The notes beneath the pieces are model-generated. The model was given only the letters and a program-made list of their open reading frames with translations, was not told where the DNA came from and made no database searches. Shown here in pieces: positions 9,110-18,195 of a stretch of 64,000 bases of DNA (positions are counted from its first letter, which is position 1; each line of letters starts with the position of its first letter). The DNA lies in the NCBI GenBank assembly GCA_031361295.1, contig JANMCN010000301.1:23093-87092 (forward strand), written 5' to 3'. The position numbers and the translations under genes are program-made. Origin of the DNA: JALZOC01 sp031361295. Its GTDB lineage: Bacteria > Acidobacteriota > Vicinamibacteria > Vicinamibacterales > 2-12-FULL-66-21.

Positions 9110-11602
9110 ATGATCGTCCTTCGGCAGTGCATTGCGTGTGCAGTCGTCGCGTGGCTGCCCGGAGCGGTGATTTACCGCGTGCCGTGGCTCGAACGCGATC
9201 GGCGCGGCGGGCTCGACGCGGAGGAACGGCTGTTCTGGGCGGGTGTGCTCAGTGTCGCGATCTCGTTGTCCGTCGTGCTCGCGCTGGCTGCGCTGCATCG
9301 ATACAGTTTCGATCGCCTGCTGCTGACCGATGCGGGGGTGGCGGTGGCAGCGGCCGTGGCCGCGCGCGGGCGCCTGAGATTCGGGCCTGGCACCCGGCAC
9401 CCGGGACTCACGGCGCTGGTGCCTCTCGCGCTGGTGCTGCTCGGACTCTGGCGGTTCTTCCCGTCGTCCGAGTACGTGATCGGCGGCAAGGACCCGGGGA
9501 CGTACGTCAACGAAGGCGTCCAGATCGCGCAGCGAGGGGCCCTCGTGACGCGCGACCCGGTCGTCGCAGCGGTGCCCCCGTTTGCACGGGACCTGTTTTT
9601 TCCGTCGCACCAGAGGCCGGACTATTACGGCATCCGCTTCATGGGCTTCTTCATCACGTCCCCCGAGAGCGGGGCCGTCGTCGGCCAGTTCCCTCACCTG
9701 TTTCCGGCGTCGATTGCCATCGGCTACGGGATTGACGGACTGACCGGCGCGAGGCGGACCGTGGGCGCCTGGGCCGTCCTGGGCCTGCTGGCGGTCTACT
9801 TCGCCGGCGCCCGTCTCGTCGGGCGAACAGCGGCGGCAGGGGCCGCGACGCTGCTGGGGCTTCACGTGATCCAGACGTGGTTCGCACGGTATCCGAACGC
9901 CGAGGTCGTGATGCAGGCCCTGCTGTTCGCGGCCCTCCTGGCGAATGCGAGGGCGCACGTCGACCGTGATCGATTCTTCGCGCCCGTCGCTGCGCTGCTG
10001 CTCGGGTTGCTGCTGTTCCTTCGCTTCGACGCCGTCTTGGGGATCGCGGGGGTCTTCGGCGCGTTCGCCCTTTCCCGCTTCAACGGCCAGCGTCCGAGTC
10101 TCTCCTTCGTCGCGGTGTTCACCCCGATCGCGGCCATGTCGGTCCTGTACCTGGCCGGGCCGATGCGCGCCTACGCGGATCTCCCGATCGTGTACCTCAG
10201 CAACCTGCCGTGGTGGGGATACGCCGCCCTCGGGGTGCTCGCGACCACGGCGACGGCAGGCGTCTGGGCCGCGGCGAGATACCCGGATCTGTGCGTCCGC
10301 GTCGTCGAGTGGACGCCCCGCCTGATGACGGGAATCCTCGCAGCCCTTGCGCTCTATGCACTCTTCATCCGCCATCCGGCCGGGCGGCTCGCCGCGCACG
10401 ACGCGTATGCGCTCAGGACGTTCACGGACTTTTACCTGACGCTGCCGGCGCTGCTCGCCGCCCTGGTCGGCTTTGGCCTCGCCGCCCGCCGCGGATTCTG
10501 GCGGGACCCGGCCCTCTTCGTCACGATTGCCGTGTTCTCGTGCTTCTTCTTCTTCAAGGTCCGCATCGTGACGGATCATTTCTGGATGACGCGGCGATTC
10601 CTGCCCGTGATTCTCCCGGGAGCCCTTCTGTTCGCCTCGGCCGCCGCGCTCGGCGGTCGGGGCGCCCGGCGCCCCGCCGGGGCCGCGCGATCGCTCATCG
10701 GCGTCGTGTTCGTCGGGCTGCTCGCAGTGGATTACGGACGCGCCAGCCGTCCTCTCCTCGGCCACGTCGAATACGCGGGCCTGCTTCCCCGGCTGGAGCG
10801 GCTCGCGCTGTCCATCCACGATGACGAACTGCTGATTGCCGAGTCGCGAGACGCAGGCGGCGACGTGCACGTGCTCGCCCTGCCGCTCGCGTACATCTAT
10901 GCGCGGCAGGTGCTGGTACTCAATTCGCCCAGACCTGACAAAGCGACGTTCGCCGCGTTTCTCGACTGGGCGCGGACGCGTTACTCGCGAGTGCTGTTCA
11001 TCGGGGGCGGAGGCACCGATCTGCTGTCGCACCGGTACGGCGTGGAATCGATCGCGAGCGAGCGGTTCCAGGTGCCGGAGTACGATGCCCCCCTCGACGC
11101 CTACCCCCGCTTCGTACGCGCCAAGGAATTCGATTACGGGGTCTACGCGTTCACGGCGCCTCTGCCTCCTGACGGTCGGGGGTTCGATCTGGACCTCGGC
11201 GTGCGCGACGATCTGCACGTCCTGCGCTTCCATGCGAAGGAGCAGGCGGACGGTCGCACCATCCGATGGACGCGTGCCACGTCCTATATCTCGGTCACGA
11301 CGATCAGCCCCTCCGCGCGCGAGGTGACCCTCTGGATGAACAACGGCGGACGGCCGCCGGCCGCGCCACCTGCCACGGTCGGGGTCTATCTGCGGGGCGA
11401 GCCGCTGGGGACTGTGGTGGTCGGATCGGGGTTCAGGCCTTATGCGTTACCCGTCCCGGCGGCGCTGGCGGCGCGGGCGGCTGCCGCCGACGAGCCCGTC
11501 GAGCTGCGGCTCGTCACCGCGGTGTGGAATCCACACCGTGTGATCGGATCGCCGGATGACCGGGATCTCGGGGTGATGGTGGACCGCGTGACGGTACAAT
11601 AA
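9110..11602 (+). CDS. large GT39-like polytopic membrane glycosyltransferase
   Basis: An 830-aa membrane protein with about ten to twelve hydrophobic segments in its first 560 residues and a soluble C-terminal part of roughly 270 residues. The loop after the third helix reads EYVIGGKDPGTYVNEGVQIA, which looks like the acidic catalytic loop of GT39/PMT-type transferases. The C-terminal part contains RVLFIGGGGTDLLSHRYGVE, and then a beta-rich region, so it may bind carbohydrate. The gap of about 108 bases before it has no coding signal. It probably transfers a polyprenyl-linked sugar in the periplasm; the exact reaction is not known. Confidence 0.72.
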   Translation: MIVLRQCIACAVVAWLPGAVIYRVPWLERDRRGGLDAEERLFWAGVLSVAISLSVVLALAALHRYSFDRLLLTDAGVAVAAAVAARGRLRFGPGTRHPGLTALVPLALVLLGLWRFFPSSEYVIGGKDPGTYVNEGVQIAQRGALVTRDPVVAAVPPFARDLFFPSHQRPDYYGIRFMGFFITSPESGAVVGQFPHLFPASIAIGYGIDGLTGARRTVGAWAVLGLLAVYFAGARLVGRTAAAGAATLLGLHVIQTWFARYPNAEVVMQALLFAALLANARAHVDRDRFFAPVAALLLGLLLFLRFDAVLGIAGVFGAFALSRFNGQRPSLSFVAVFTPIAAMSVLYLAGPMRAYADLPIVYLSNLPWWGYAALGVLATTATAGVWAAARYPDLCVRVVEWTPRLMTGILAALALYALFIRHPAGRLAAHDAYALRTFTDFYLTLPALLAALVGFGLAARRGFWRDPALFVTIAVFSCFFFFKVRIVTDHFWMTRRFLPVILPGALLFASAAALGGRGARRPAGAARSLIGVVFVGLLAVDYGRASRPLLGHVEYAGLLPRLERLALSIHDDELLIAESRDAGGDVHVLALPLAYIYARQVLVLNSPRPDKATFAAFLDWARTRYSRVLFIGGGGTDLLSHRYGVESIASERFQVPEYDAPLDAYPRFVRAKEFDYGVYAFTAPLPPDGRGFDLDLGVRDDLHVLRFHAKEQADGRTIRWTRATSYISVTTISPSAREVTLWMNNGGRPPAAPPATVGVYLRGEPLGTVVVGSGFRPYALPVPAALAARAAAADEPVELRLVTAVWNPHRVIGSPDDRDLGVMVDRVTVQ
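11593..11600 (+). promoter_or_regulatory. candidate -10 box (GGTACAAT) before the GT9 gene
   Basis: GGTACAAT lies at the end of the preceding gene and 11 bases before the ATG at 11612. The same GGTACAAT word occurs at 19821-19828, and a relative, GGTACGAT, occurs at 41481-41488 before the rhomboid gene. No -35 match is visible at 16-18 bases. If used, the message would be almost leaderless. Confidence 0.25.
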
Positions 11603-11611
11603 CGGTCCTCC

Positions 11612-12823
11612 ATGGCATTGCACGATGTGGCCCCGCGGCTGCAGATCTCCGATCCGCGTGAACGGGCGCTCGTCTCGGCCGCCGACCGGATGCTGGACGT
11701 CGGCGCCGCGGTCCTGAAGCCATTCAGGCCGCGACGTCCGCCGGTCGCGCCGACGCGCATCCTGCTCCTCCGGCTGGAGCGAATAGGCGACCTGCTGATG
11801 GCGTTGCCGGCGATCGCGGATGTGAGGGCCCTCGCGCCCGATGCGATCATCGACCTGGTGGTCGGCAGCTGGAACGCGGATCTCGCCCGCGCGATGACAC
11901 CCGTATCCGCGGTAAAAGTCCTCGACGCCAGATGGCTCGCGCGCGGGAACGCCGGGCTCGGTCTACCCTCGCTGCTGCGGGCCGCCGGAGAGTGGCGCCG
12001 GGAACGGTACGACCTGGGCCTCAACTTCGAACCCGATATCCGCACGAACCTGCTCCTTGGGGCGTCGGGGGCGTCATGGACCGCCGGATTCGCGAGCGGT
12101 GGCGGTGGCGCCGCGCTCGATGCCGCCATCGCCTACGACACCCGCACCCACACCACCGACAATGCCAGGCGCCTCGTCGAAGCGGTGCTGGGACACACCG
12201 CGGCGCCGGAACCTGACATCACGCTCAATATCCCGTCCGCTTCGCACGCGATCGCGGCCGCACACCTTGCGGGTGCGGACGGCCCGCTGGTCGGCGTGCA
12301 CGTGAGCGGCGGGCGCGCGATCAAGCAGTGGCCGCCCGAGCGCTTCGCTGAAGTCGCGCGGCGCCTCATCGGCACGGCAGGGGCAACAATCGTGCTGACG
12401 GGATCGGCAGCCGATCGGATCCTGATCGACCGGGTGGCTGGCGCCCTGCCGCAAGACCGGGTCGTGGACGTGGCGAGAGATCTCGGACTGCTGGATCTCG
12501 GAGCCATCCTCCAGCGTCTCGACCTCCTGGTGACGGGCGACACGGGCCCGATGCACCTGGCGGCAGCAGTCGGGACTCCGATCGTCGCGGTATTCGGTCC
12601 GTCCGACCCGGCGCGCTACGCACCGAGCGGCGCGAACGATCGCGTCGTTCGCGTCGATCTTCCGTGCAGCCCCTGCAACCGTATTCGTCGTCCCCCGGCG
12701 CGGTGTGTGGGCCACACGCCGGACTGCCTGTCGTCCATCAGCGCCGAGAGCGTCTTCGCCGCCGCGATGGCGGTTCTCGACGCGCCCCGGCTGCAGGCCA
12801 GCGGGTCCGCCGCAGCTCTATGA
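11612..12823 (+). CDS. GT9-family glycosyltransferase (heptosyltransferase-like)
   Basis: A 403-aa GT-B enzyme of the ADP-heptose:LPS heptosyltransferase family. After about 45 residues of extension comes RILLLRLERIGDLLMALP, the classic N-terminal motif of WaaC/WaaF/RfaF. The C-terminal half has HVSGGRAIKQWPPERFAEVA, VLTGSAADR and TGDTGPMHLAAAVGTPIVAVFGPSDP, the donor-binding signature. PCSPCNRIRRPPARCVG follows, as in WaaF-like proteins. Its last bases overlap the next start (ATGA). It probably builds the core of a lipid-linked glycan. Whether the sugar is heptose is not shown by sequence. Confidence 0.9.
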   Translation: MALHDVAPRLQISDPRERALVSAADRMLDVGAAVLKPFRPRRPPVAPTRILLLRLERIGDLLMALPAIADVRALAPDAIIDLVVGSWNADLARAMTPVSAVKVLDARWLARGNAGLGLPSLLRAAGEWRRERYDLGLNFEPDIRTNLLLGASGASWTAGFASGGGGAALDAAIAYDTRTHTTDNARRLVEAVLGHTAAPEPDITLNIPSASHAIAAAHLAGADGPLVGVHVSGGRAIKQWPPERFAEVARRLIGTAGATIVLTGSAADRILIDRVAGALPQDRVVDVARDLGLLDLGAILQRLDLLVTGDTGPMHLAAAVGTPIVAVFGPSDPARYAPSGANDRVVRVDLPCSPCNRIRRPPARCVGHTPDCLSSISAESVFAAAMAVLDAPRLQASGSAAAL

Positions 12824-14715
12824 GCGCAGACGAGGATGCCCTCGGCATCCTGATGATCGACGCGGGAACAGGCCCGCGCCGTGTGCGGCTGGCCGACTAC
12901 CTCGACGGCGAGACCGAAGAGGACGCGCTCGCGGCCGCCCACGCCTGGATCAAGACCCTGCGTACCGCCAGCGTCGATGGCGTCCCGCTGCGGCGCCGCT
13001 TCCTGTTTCGCGAGGATTCACTCTGGTGGTTCGCCGAGTTGTATCTGCACAAGGGGCGACTGATCCTCGATCTGCACCGGACGCTGGCGGCGCTCGAACG
13101 TCTGTTTTCGGTCGAGCGCCCCGTCACGGTGAGCCTCGTCGGCTCGAGCCCCCTTCTGACGGTCATCGGACCCCAGGCGGCCGCGACCAGGAACATCCGC
13201 TGGTCCGGAAGGAGGCGGGCGCGTGCGGGATGGCTCAACCTCATCGCGATGGACACCCGCGCACGCGCGCTGATGCTGGCGTCGCGAGCCTCCCGGCTGC
13301 GGCGGCGGCGGACATCCACGTCCAGTCCCCAGCGAGCGGACGTCGTGGCCTTCGTGCACAATGCCTTCTGGCGCCGCGGGTCGGGGGACGGGAGCGCCGA
13401 GTCCTACATCGGCCCGGTGCTGGACGCGCTCGAGGCGGACGACGCCAGTACGGTGAACTACGTGGGCGTTGGACCAGCCCTCAATTTCCGGGCACGACGC
13501 TGGTGGCATCCGCTCCAGGCGGGCGCCGCCACCCGGGTCATGCCCATCGAGTCGCTGGCCCGCCGTGGGACGATGCAGGGCTCGGCGGCGATATGGCGCA
13601 GCCGGCACGCCATGAGGCGGGCGCTCTGGAAAAGTGACGACGTCCGCCGTCACGCGGTCATTCGTGGGTGCGATTGCTGGGGCATCGTCCGCGAGGCGCT
13701 CTCAGGCATCGCACTGCTGCAGTGGCCGTGGTCGGCGCGAGCGATGGACGAAGCCGGCGCCGCGCTGGACCTGCTCCGCCCGGCTGTCGCCCTGACGTAC
13801 GCCGAAGCCGGAGGGTGGGGCCGAGCGCTGATGCTCGAGTGCCGTCGTCGCGGGATCCCCTCAGCCGGCCTGCAGCATGGATTCATCTATCGGCACTGGC
13901 TCAATTACCGCCACGAGCCCGACGAAATGCTGCCCGATCCCGATCACCCGGCCGACGCCGGATTCCCGAGACCCACGCTGACGCTGGTGTTCGACGATTT
14001 CGCGCGCCAGCACCTCGAGGGCGCCGGTCACTTCCCGCCGGCGTCACTCCAGGTCACCGGCAGCCCGCGACTCGACGCGCTGGTCAGAGGGGTGAGTCTC
14101 CTCACGGCGGACGACGTCCGTTCCGCACGAGCCGCAGCCGGGGCCGGCGGCGCACGCTTGCTCGTCCTGCTGGTCACGAAGTATCGCGAGGCCCGGCAGG
14201 TTCTTCCCGCGTTGGCCGAGGCCGTCCGCACGATGCCGGATGTGCAGCTCGCGATCAAGACGCATCCGGCGGAAACCCCGGACGCCTATGCGGACATGGC
14301 AGCGGCGGCAGGGAATATCCTGGTGCTGGGGGCGGACGCGCCGCTCGCACCCCTGCTGGCGGCGAGCCGAGCCGTCGTGACGGTGAATTCGACCGTCGCG
14401 CTCGACGCGGCGGTGCTGGGCATCCCGGCGCTCGTCCTCGGCCTCCCCAACAACCTGTCGCCGTTCGTGGATGCCCGGCTGATGGCCGGGACATCCCGGG
14501 GTGAGTCGCCGGGCCCGTCCCTGCGGCGCATCCTGTATGATGAGGGATTCCGCCAGCAGCTCGAACGGGATCGCGGCGCGTGCCTGGCGCGCTTCGGCAT
14601 CGGCTCGGACGGCCGCGCCGCGGCGCGCAGTGCGGCGGCGGTTCTCGAGCTCGCGGCGGCCCGGAAGCGCCCGCCCGCCGGCTCTGACCCCTTGGAAGGA
14701 AAGGATTCTCATTGA
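12820..14715 (+). CDS. putative GT-B capsule-type glycosyltransferase, unknown specificity
   Basis: A 631-aa protein with no confident family assignment. The first 200 residues contain many W, R and L residues and a WSGRRRARAGWLNLIAMD stretch. The second half looks like a GT-B or CDP-glycerol-transferase-type C-terminal domain: GIPSAGLQHGFIYRHWLNY, LQVTGSPRLDALV, VLLVTKYREARQVLP, LAIKTHPAETPDAY and NSTVALDAAVLGIPALVLGL. HGF, TGSPR, KTHP and NSTVALDA are the order seen in capsule and teichoic-acid-like transferases. I chose ATG 12820 because it overlaps the GT9 stop; the frame upstream is the wrong strand's shadow. It likely adds a unit to the surface glycan, or may be a polysialyl-like or KpsS-like enzyme. 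Confidence 0.65.
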   Translation: MSADEDALGILMIDAGTGPRRVRLADYLDGETEEDALAAAHAWIKTLRTASVDGVPLRRRFLFREDSLWWFAELYLHKGRLILDLHRTLAALERLFSVERPVTVSLVGSSPLLTVIGPQAAATRNIRWSGRRRARAGWLNLIAMDTRARALMLASRASRLRRRRTSTSSPQRADVVAFVHNAFWRRGSGDGSAESYIGPVLDALEADDASTVNYVGVGPALNFRARRWWHPLQAGAATRVMPIESLARRGTMQGSAAIWRSRHAMRRALWKSDDVRRHAVIRGCDCWGIVREALSGIALLQWPWSARAMDEAGAALDLLRPAVALTYAEAGGWGRALMLECRRRGIPSAGLQHGFIYRHWLNYRHEPDEMLPDPDHPADAGFPRPTLTLVFDDFARQHLEGAGHFPPASLQVTGSPRLDALVRGVSLLTADDVRSARAAAGAGGARLLVLLVTKYREARQVLPALAEAVRTMPDVQLAIKTHPAETPDAYADMAAAAGNILVLGADAPLAPLLAASRAVVTVNSTVALDAAVLGIPALVLGLPNNLSPFVDARLMAGTSRGESPGPSLRRILYDEGFRQQLERDRGACLARFGIGSDGRAAARSAAAVLELAAARKRPPAGSDPLEGKDSH

Positions 14716-15677
14716 TGCGTGTTCTGATCACGGGTGGTGCGGGGTTCGTCGGCAGTCACCTCGCCGAAGCCCTCCTCGAGCGCGGCGACGACGTCTTCAT
14801 CCTCGACAACCTGTCGACAGGGTCCTTCGACAATGTCGTGCACCTCAAGGGTCATCCCCGCTTCCATTACACGATCGAGTCGGTGACGAACGAACCCGTG
14901 CTGGCCGAGCTCATCGATCGCTGCGACATCGTCGTGCACCTGGCGGCGGCGGTCGGGGTCAAGCTGATTGTCGAACAGCCGGTTCATACGATCGAAACGA
15001 ACGTGCACGGCACGGAAGTCGTGCTCAAGATTGCGAACAAGAAGAAGAAGCTGGTGCTCATCGCGTCCACGTCGGAGGTGTATGGGAAGAGCGTGGACGT
15101 GCCGTTTCGGGAGGATGCCGACCTGGTGCTCGGCGCCACCACGAAGCACCGGTGGGCCTATGCGTGCAGCAAGATGATCGACGAGTTCCTGGCGCTCGCG
15201 TACTGGAAGGAACGGAAGCTGCCGGTCATCGTCGTCCGGCTCTTCAACACCGTGGGTCCCCGCCAGACCGGTCAGTACGGCATGGTCATCCCGAACTTCG
15301 TCCGCCAGGCGCTCGCCGGGCAGCCGATTACGGTGTTCGGCGACGGGACGCAGTCCCGCAGCTTCACCTACGTCGGGGACGTGGTGCGCGCTATGGTAGC
15401 CTTGATCAACGAACCCAAGGCTGTCGGTCAGGTCTTCAATATCGGGAATGGCGAGGAGATCACGATCGGTGATCTGGCCGCGAAGATCAAGGCCATGACG
15501 GGCAGCCGCTCCGAGATTGTCACCATTCCCTACGATCAGGCGTACGAAGCCGGGTTCGAGGACATGCCGCGCAGGGTTCCGGACATCTCGCGCATCAAGG
15601 CGCTCGTGGGGTACGAGCCCACCGTTCACCTCGACGAGACGCTCCACCGGGTCATCGAGCACTTCCGGCAGCTGTAA
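14715..15677 (+). CDS. NAD-dependent sugar-nucleotide epimerase/decarboxylase (extended SDR)
   Basis: A 320-aa extended SDR close to UDP-glucuronate decarboxylase and UDP-glucose 4-epimerase. The nucleotide motif LITGGAGFVGSHLAE is at residues 4-18, followed by DNLSTGSFDNV, VHLAAAVGVKLIVEQP and ASTSEVYGKS. The active-site pair Y149/K153 (YACSK) is intact, in contrast to the SDR at 6864. LFNTVGPRQTGQYGMVIPNF and FGDGTQSRSFTYVGDVV follow in the usual order. ATG 14715 overlaps the previous stop (TGATG); an in-frame TTG lies just ahead. It likely supplies UDP-xylose, UDP-galactose or a related nucleotide sugar. The exact substrate is unresolved. Confidence 0.88.
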   Translation: MRVLITGGAGFVGSHLAEALLERGDDVFILDNLSTGSFDNVVHLKGHPRFHYTIESVTNEPVLAELIDRCDIVVHLAAAVGVKLIVEQPVHTIETNVHGTEVVLKIANKKKKLVLIASTSEVYGKSVDVPFREDADLVLGATTKHRWAYACSKMIDEFLALAYWKERKLPVIVVRLFNTVGPRQTGQYGMVIPNFVRQALAGQPITVFGDGTQSRSFTYVGDVVRAMVALINEPKAVGQVFNIGNGEEITIGDLAAKIKAMTGSRSEIVTIPYDQAYEAGFEDMPRRVPDISRIKALVGYEPTVHLDETLHRVIEHFRQL

Positions 15678-15683
15678 GAAGGA

Positions 15684-16640
15684 ATGTCCCTGCTTCACAT
15701 CAAGGCACGCGCCCGACGAACGGCTGAGCGTGTGCTCCGCCGGCAGGCGAAGCCGGTTCGACGGCTCCTGCTCGCGACGGGCCGCGACCGCGCGCCGTCG
15801 ATGCCGGAGATCGTGCAGATCGAGAGCACGAACATCTGCAACGCCAAGTGCGTGTTCTGCCCGCGCGACGACATGCATCGCAAGCAGGGGATCATGACCG
15901 TCGAGCTGTTCCGCAAGATCGTGGACGAGACCGTGGAACTCGGGATCACCCACGTCCGCATGCACAACTACGGCGAAGCGTTCATCGACAAACGCCTGGT
16001 CGAAAAGGTGCGGTACGCCAAGGACAAGGGCATCAGGGAAGTCGGCGTGATCAGCAACGGTTCGCTCATCACGGAAAAGGTGGCGGCCGGCATGATCGAG
16101 GCCGGACTCGACGCCATCAACATCAGCGTCGACGCGTCCGGCAAGGACGTGTTCGAATCGACCCGCATCGGTCTGAAGTACGACAAGGTCATCGCGAACA
16201 TCGAACGGCTCGTGCGTCTCCGCGCCGAGAGCGGCATGCGGAGACCGAAATTGATCCTGTCATTCGTCCGGCAGAACAATTCGGCCGATGAGCACGCGTT
16301 CATCGAGCACTGGCGGAGCATCGCCGACAAGGTGCACGTCACCGATCTGCACAACTGGGCCGGGACGCTCAACACCGAGTCGGACGTGAATTACCCGTGT
16401 TATCGGCCGTGGCTGACGTTCACGGTGCTGTGGGACGGCCGCGTGTCCCTCTGCTGCGCCGACTTCGACGGGAAGACCATCCTGGGCAATCTCAACACCT
16501 CCACGATCCAGGAAATCTGGAACGCCGAGCCGTACCGGGACGCCCGGCGCCAGCATCTGGAGAGCGGCGGACCCGATATCTGCCGCTCCTGCGACCTGCC
16601 GCGCAAGGACTCGCCGCTCTGGATCACGAAGCTGGCCTGA
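15684..16640 (+). CDS. radical SAM/SPASM-domain enzyme
   Basis: A 318-aa radical SAM enzyme. The [4Fe-4S]-SAM motif is CNAKCVFC at C52, C56 and C59, preceded by EIVQIESTNI, as in the MoaA/SPASM group. HMHNYGEAFIDKRLVEKV and GVISNGSLI are the SAM-binding strands. The C-terminus has cysteines in VSLCCADFDGKTILGNL and ICRSCDLPRKDSP, typical of SPASM auxiliary clusters. It starts six bases after the SDR stop. Radical SAM genes are common in polysaccharide loci as methyl-, epimer- or dehydratase-type modifying enzymes, but its substrate is unknown here. Confidence 0.88.
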   Translation: MSLLHIKARARRTAERVLRRQAKPVRRLLLATGRDRAPSMPEIVQIESTNICNAKCVFCPRDDMHRKQGIMTVELFRKIVDETVELGITHVRMHNYGEAFIDKRLVEKVRYAKDKGIREVGVISNGSLITEKVAAGMIEAGLDAINISVDASGKDVFESTRIGLKYDKVIANIERLVRLRAESGMRRPKLILSFVRQNNSADEHAFIEHWRSIADKVHVTDLHNWAGTLNTESDVNYPCYRPWLTFTVLWDGRVSLCCADFDGKTILGNLNTSTIQEIWNAEPYRDARRQHLESGGPDICRSCDLPRKDSPLWITKLA

Positions 16641-16712
16641 CCTCGCGACTAAACCGCAGGGCTTCAACAGTTTACCCAACCGGTCGCGTTCGCGGACCCG
16701 TCCAACGAGGCG

Positions 16713-16718
16713 TATACT
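16713..16718 (+). promoter_or_regulatory. candidate -10 box TATACT
   Basis: TATACT lies 24 bases before the ATG of the secreted STN-like protein, in a 102-base intergenic gap. TTCGCG, 18 bases farther upstream, is a poor -35. This is the most likely start of a new transcript in this part of the glycan locus, but the evidence is weak. Confidence 0.25.
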
Positions 16719-16742
16719 CGAAGGAACCGGGATGATCAATCC

Positions 16743-17432
16743 ATGAACAGACGGCTCTACCGTGTGATCCTGTTTGCGATGACGGCGACGGCCTCATCCG
16801 TGACGCTCGCGAACGCTGGGGACCTGAAGCTCACCATCAGCAACGGCCGGGTCACCCTGGTTGCGCAGGATGTGCCGCTTCGGCAGATTCTCGCCGAGTG
16901 GGCGCGGCTGGGGCAGACCACGATCGTCAACGGCGACAAGCTGAACGGTCCGCCATTGACGCTGCAACTGGTCGATCGGCCCGAGCGCGAGGTGCTCGAC
17001 GTGCTCCTGCGCTCGGCCAGCGGCTATATCGCCGCGCAGCGTCCGGTCGTGCTGGCCAATGCGTCGGTGTTCGATCGGGTGATGATTCTCCCGACAAGCC
17101 GGGGGCCCGTGGGCGTGGCCGCGGCGCCGACGCCGGCGCCGCCGCAGTTCGGTCCGGGCCGGCCGAACATGGGGCCGCAGATGCAGATGCCGCCACCGGT
17201 CGTCGACGAGGACGAACCGATGGATCCCAACGTCCCCACCAACCAGCCCATGGTGACTCAGCCGGGTCCGCCGTTTCCGAACGTCCCTGTACCAGCACCC
17301 GGGCAGCAGCCGCCTGTCCTGACATCTCCCCGGCCCGGCATGCTGCCGACCCCCCCGGGCGGGCAGCCCGAGCCGTACGGCGCGCAGCCGCCCAACGTCA
17401 GGCCGCCGGGGGCCGGAGACCGGGAGCCGTGA
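16743..17432 (+). CDS. secreted protein with STN-like domain and Pro-rich tail
   Basis: A 229-aa protein with an N-terminal signal peptide (NRRLYRVILFAMTATASSV, likely cut near ANAGD). Residues about 28-105 read like the secretin/TonB short N-terminal domain (STN): a VPLRQILAEWARLGQ helix, TIVNGDKLNGPPLTLQLVD, and EREVLDVLLRSASGYIA. From about residue 120 on it becomes Pro/Gly/Met/Gln-rich and probably disordered, ending in repeated PP and PGGQP stretches. In known families STN domains sit on secretins and TonB receptors, but no barrel follows here. It may be a periplasmic adaptor for export or simply a lone domain. There is a weak promoter ahead of it. Confidence 0.7.
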   Translation: MNRRLYRVILFAMTATASSVTLANAGDLKLTISNGRVTLVAQDVPLRQILAEWARLGQTTIVNGDKLNGPPLTLQLVDRPEREVLDVLLRSASGYIAAQRPVVLANASVFDRVMILPTSRGPVGVAAAPTPAPPQFGPGRPNMGPQMQMPPPVVDEDEPMDPNVPTNQPMVTQPGPPFPNVPVPAPGQQPPVLTSPRPGMLPTPPGGQPEPYGAQPPNVRPPGAGDREP

Positions 17433-17480
17433 CCGCCTCCCTGCGACGGCGCGGGTCGTTACTGTAGAATCACGACGATC

Positions 17481-18191
17481 ATGACCGTCAGCCCGCCGGT
17501 CGTCCGCCGGGGCGAATATGCCGAGCGCGGCGACTACCACCGCACGCTCGATCCCGACTGGGAGTACTACCCCACCTATCTCGCCAAGATCGAAGCCGTC
17601 CGCCGCTGGCTCGACGCCGCCCTGCCGGGCGAGCGTGTGCTCGATGCCGGATGCGGCGAAGGCGTCCTCGTCGATGAATACGCTGGACGGCTCGCCATCG
17701 AGGGCGTCGACGCCAACTACTCGTCGGACCGCGTGCGACACGGGTCGCTGACCGCCCTGCCCTGCGGCGACGCCACGTTCGATCGCGCGATGTGCCTCGA
17801 CGTGCTGGAACACCTGACGTTCGACGAGCAGCCGCGCGCCCTCGCGGAGCTGTATCGCGTCCTACGGCCCGGGGGCGAGCTGCTCGTGTCGGTGCCGAAC
17901 CTGGCGCACCTGCAGTCGCGTGTGCACTTCCTGCTGACCGGACGGCTCATCAGGACCGCGTCCGAACACAAGCACCCGGGCGATCGACCGGCGTCCGATT
18001 ACATCGCGCTCGCCTGCCGCGCGGGGTTCGCGCTCACGGCGCGGCGCGGGATCTTCCCGACCGTTCCCGTCCTCACGCGCTGGATTCGCCGCCGCCCGCG
18101 CGCCCTGCAGCCGCTGCACCGCCTGCTGTCCCGCGTCCTCCCGATCCCGGGCTGGTGTTTCCTCAACCTCCTGACGTTCCGGAAACCCTGA
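17481..18191 (+). CDS. class I SAM-dependent methyltransferase
   Basis: A 236-aa methyltransferase with motif I VLDAGCGEGVLVDEY, the acidic ribose-binding residue at the end of strand 2 (IEGVDANYSS), and a motif III-IV region FDRAMCLDVLEHL, then VLRPGGELLVSVPN. The C-terminal 60 residues contain an RRRPRALQPLHRLLS basic stretch. This is the glycan-methylase type often found next to flippases. The target could be a terminal sugar, which would cap the chain, but this is inference. A TAGAAT hexamer at 17465-17470, 10 bases before the ATG, is a possible but weak -10 box. Confidence 0.88.
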   Translation: MTVSPPVVRRGEYAERGDYHRTLDPDWEYYPTYLAKIEAVRRWLDAALPGERVLDAGCGEGVLVDEYAGRLAIEGVDANYSSDRVRHGSLTALPCGDATFDRAMCLDVLEHLTFDEQPRALAELYRVLRPGGELLVSVPNLAHLQSRVHFLLTGRLIRTASEHKHPGDRPASDYIALACRAGFALTARRGIFPTVPVLTRWIRRRPRALQPLHRLLSRVLPIPGWCFLNLLTFRKP

Positions 18192-18195
18192 GCCC

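Noticed and set aside
8930..11233. Long minus-strand open frame opposite the 830-aa GT39-like gene
   Set aside because: Arg/Gln/Glu-rich, low-complexity protein without motifs; typical antisense shadow of a GC-rich gene.
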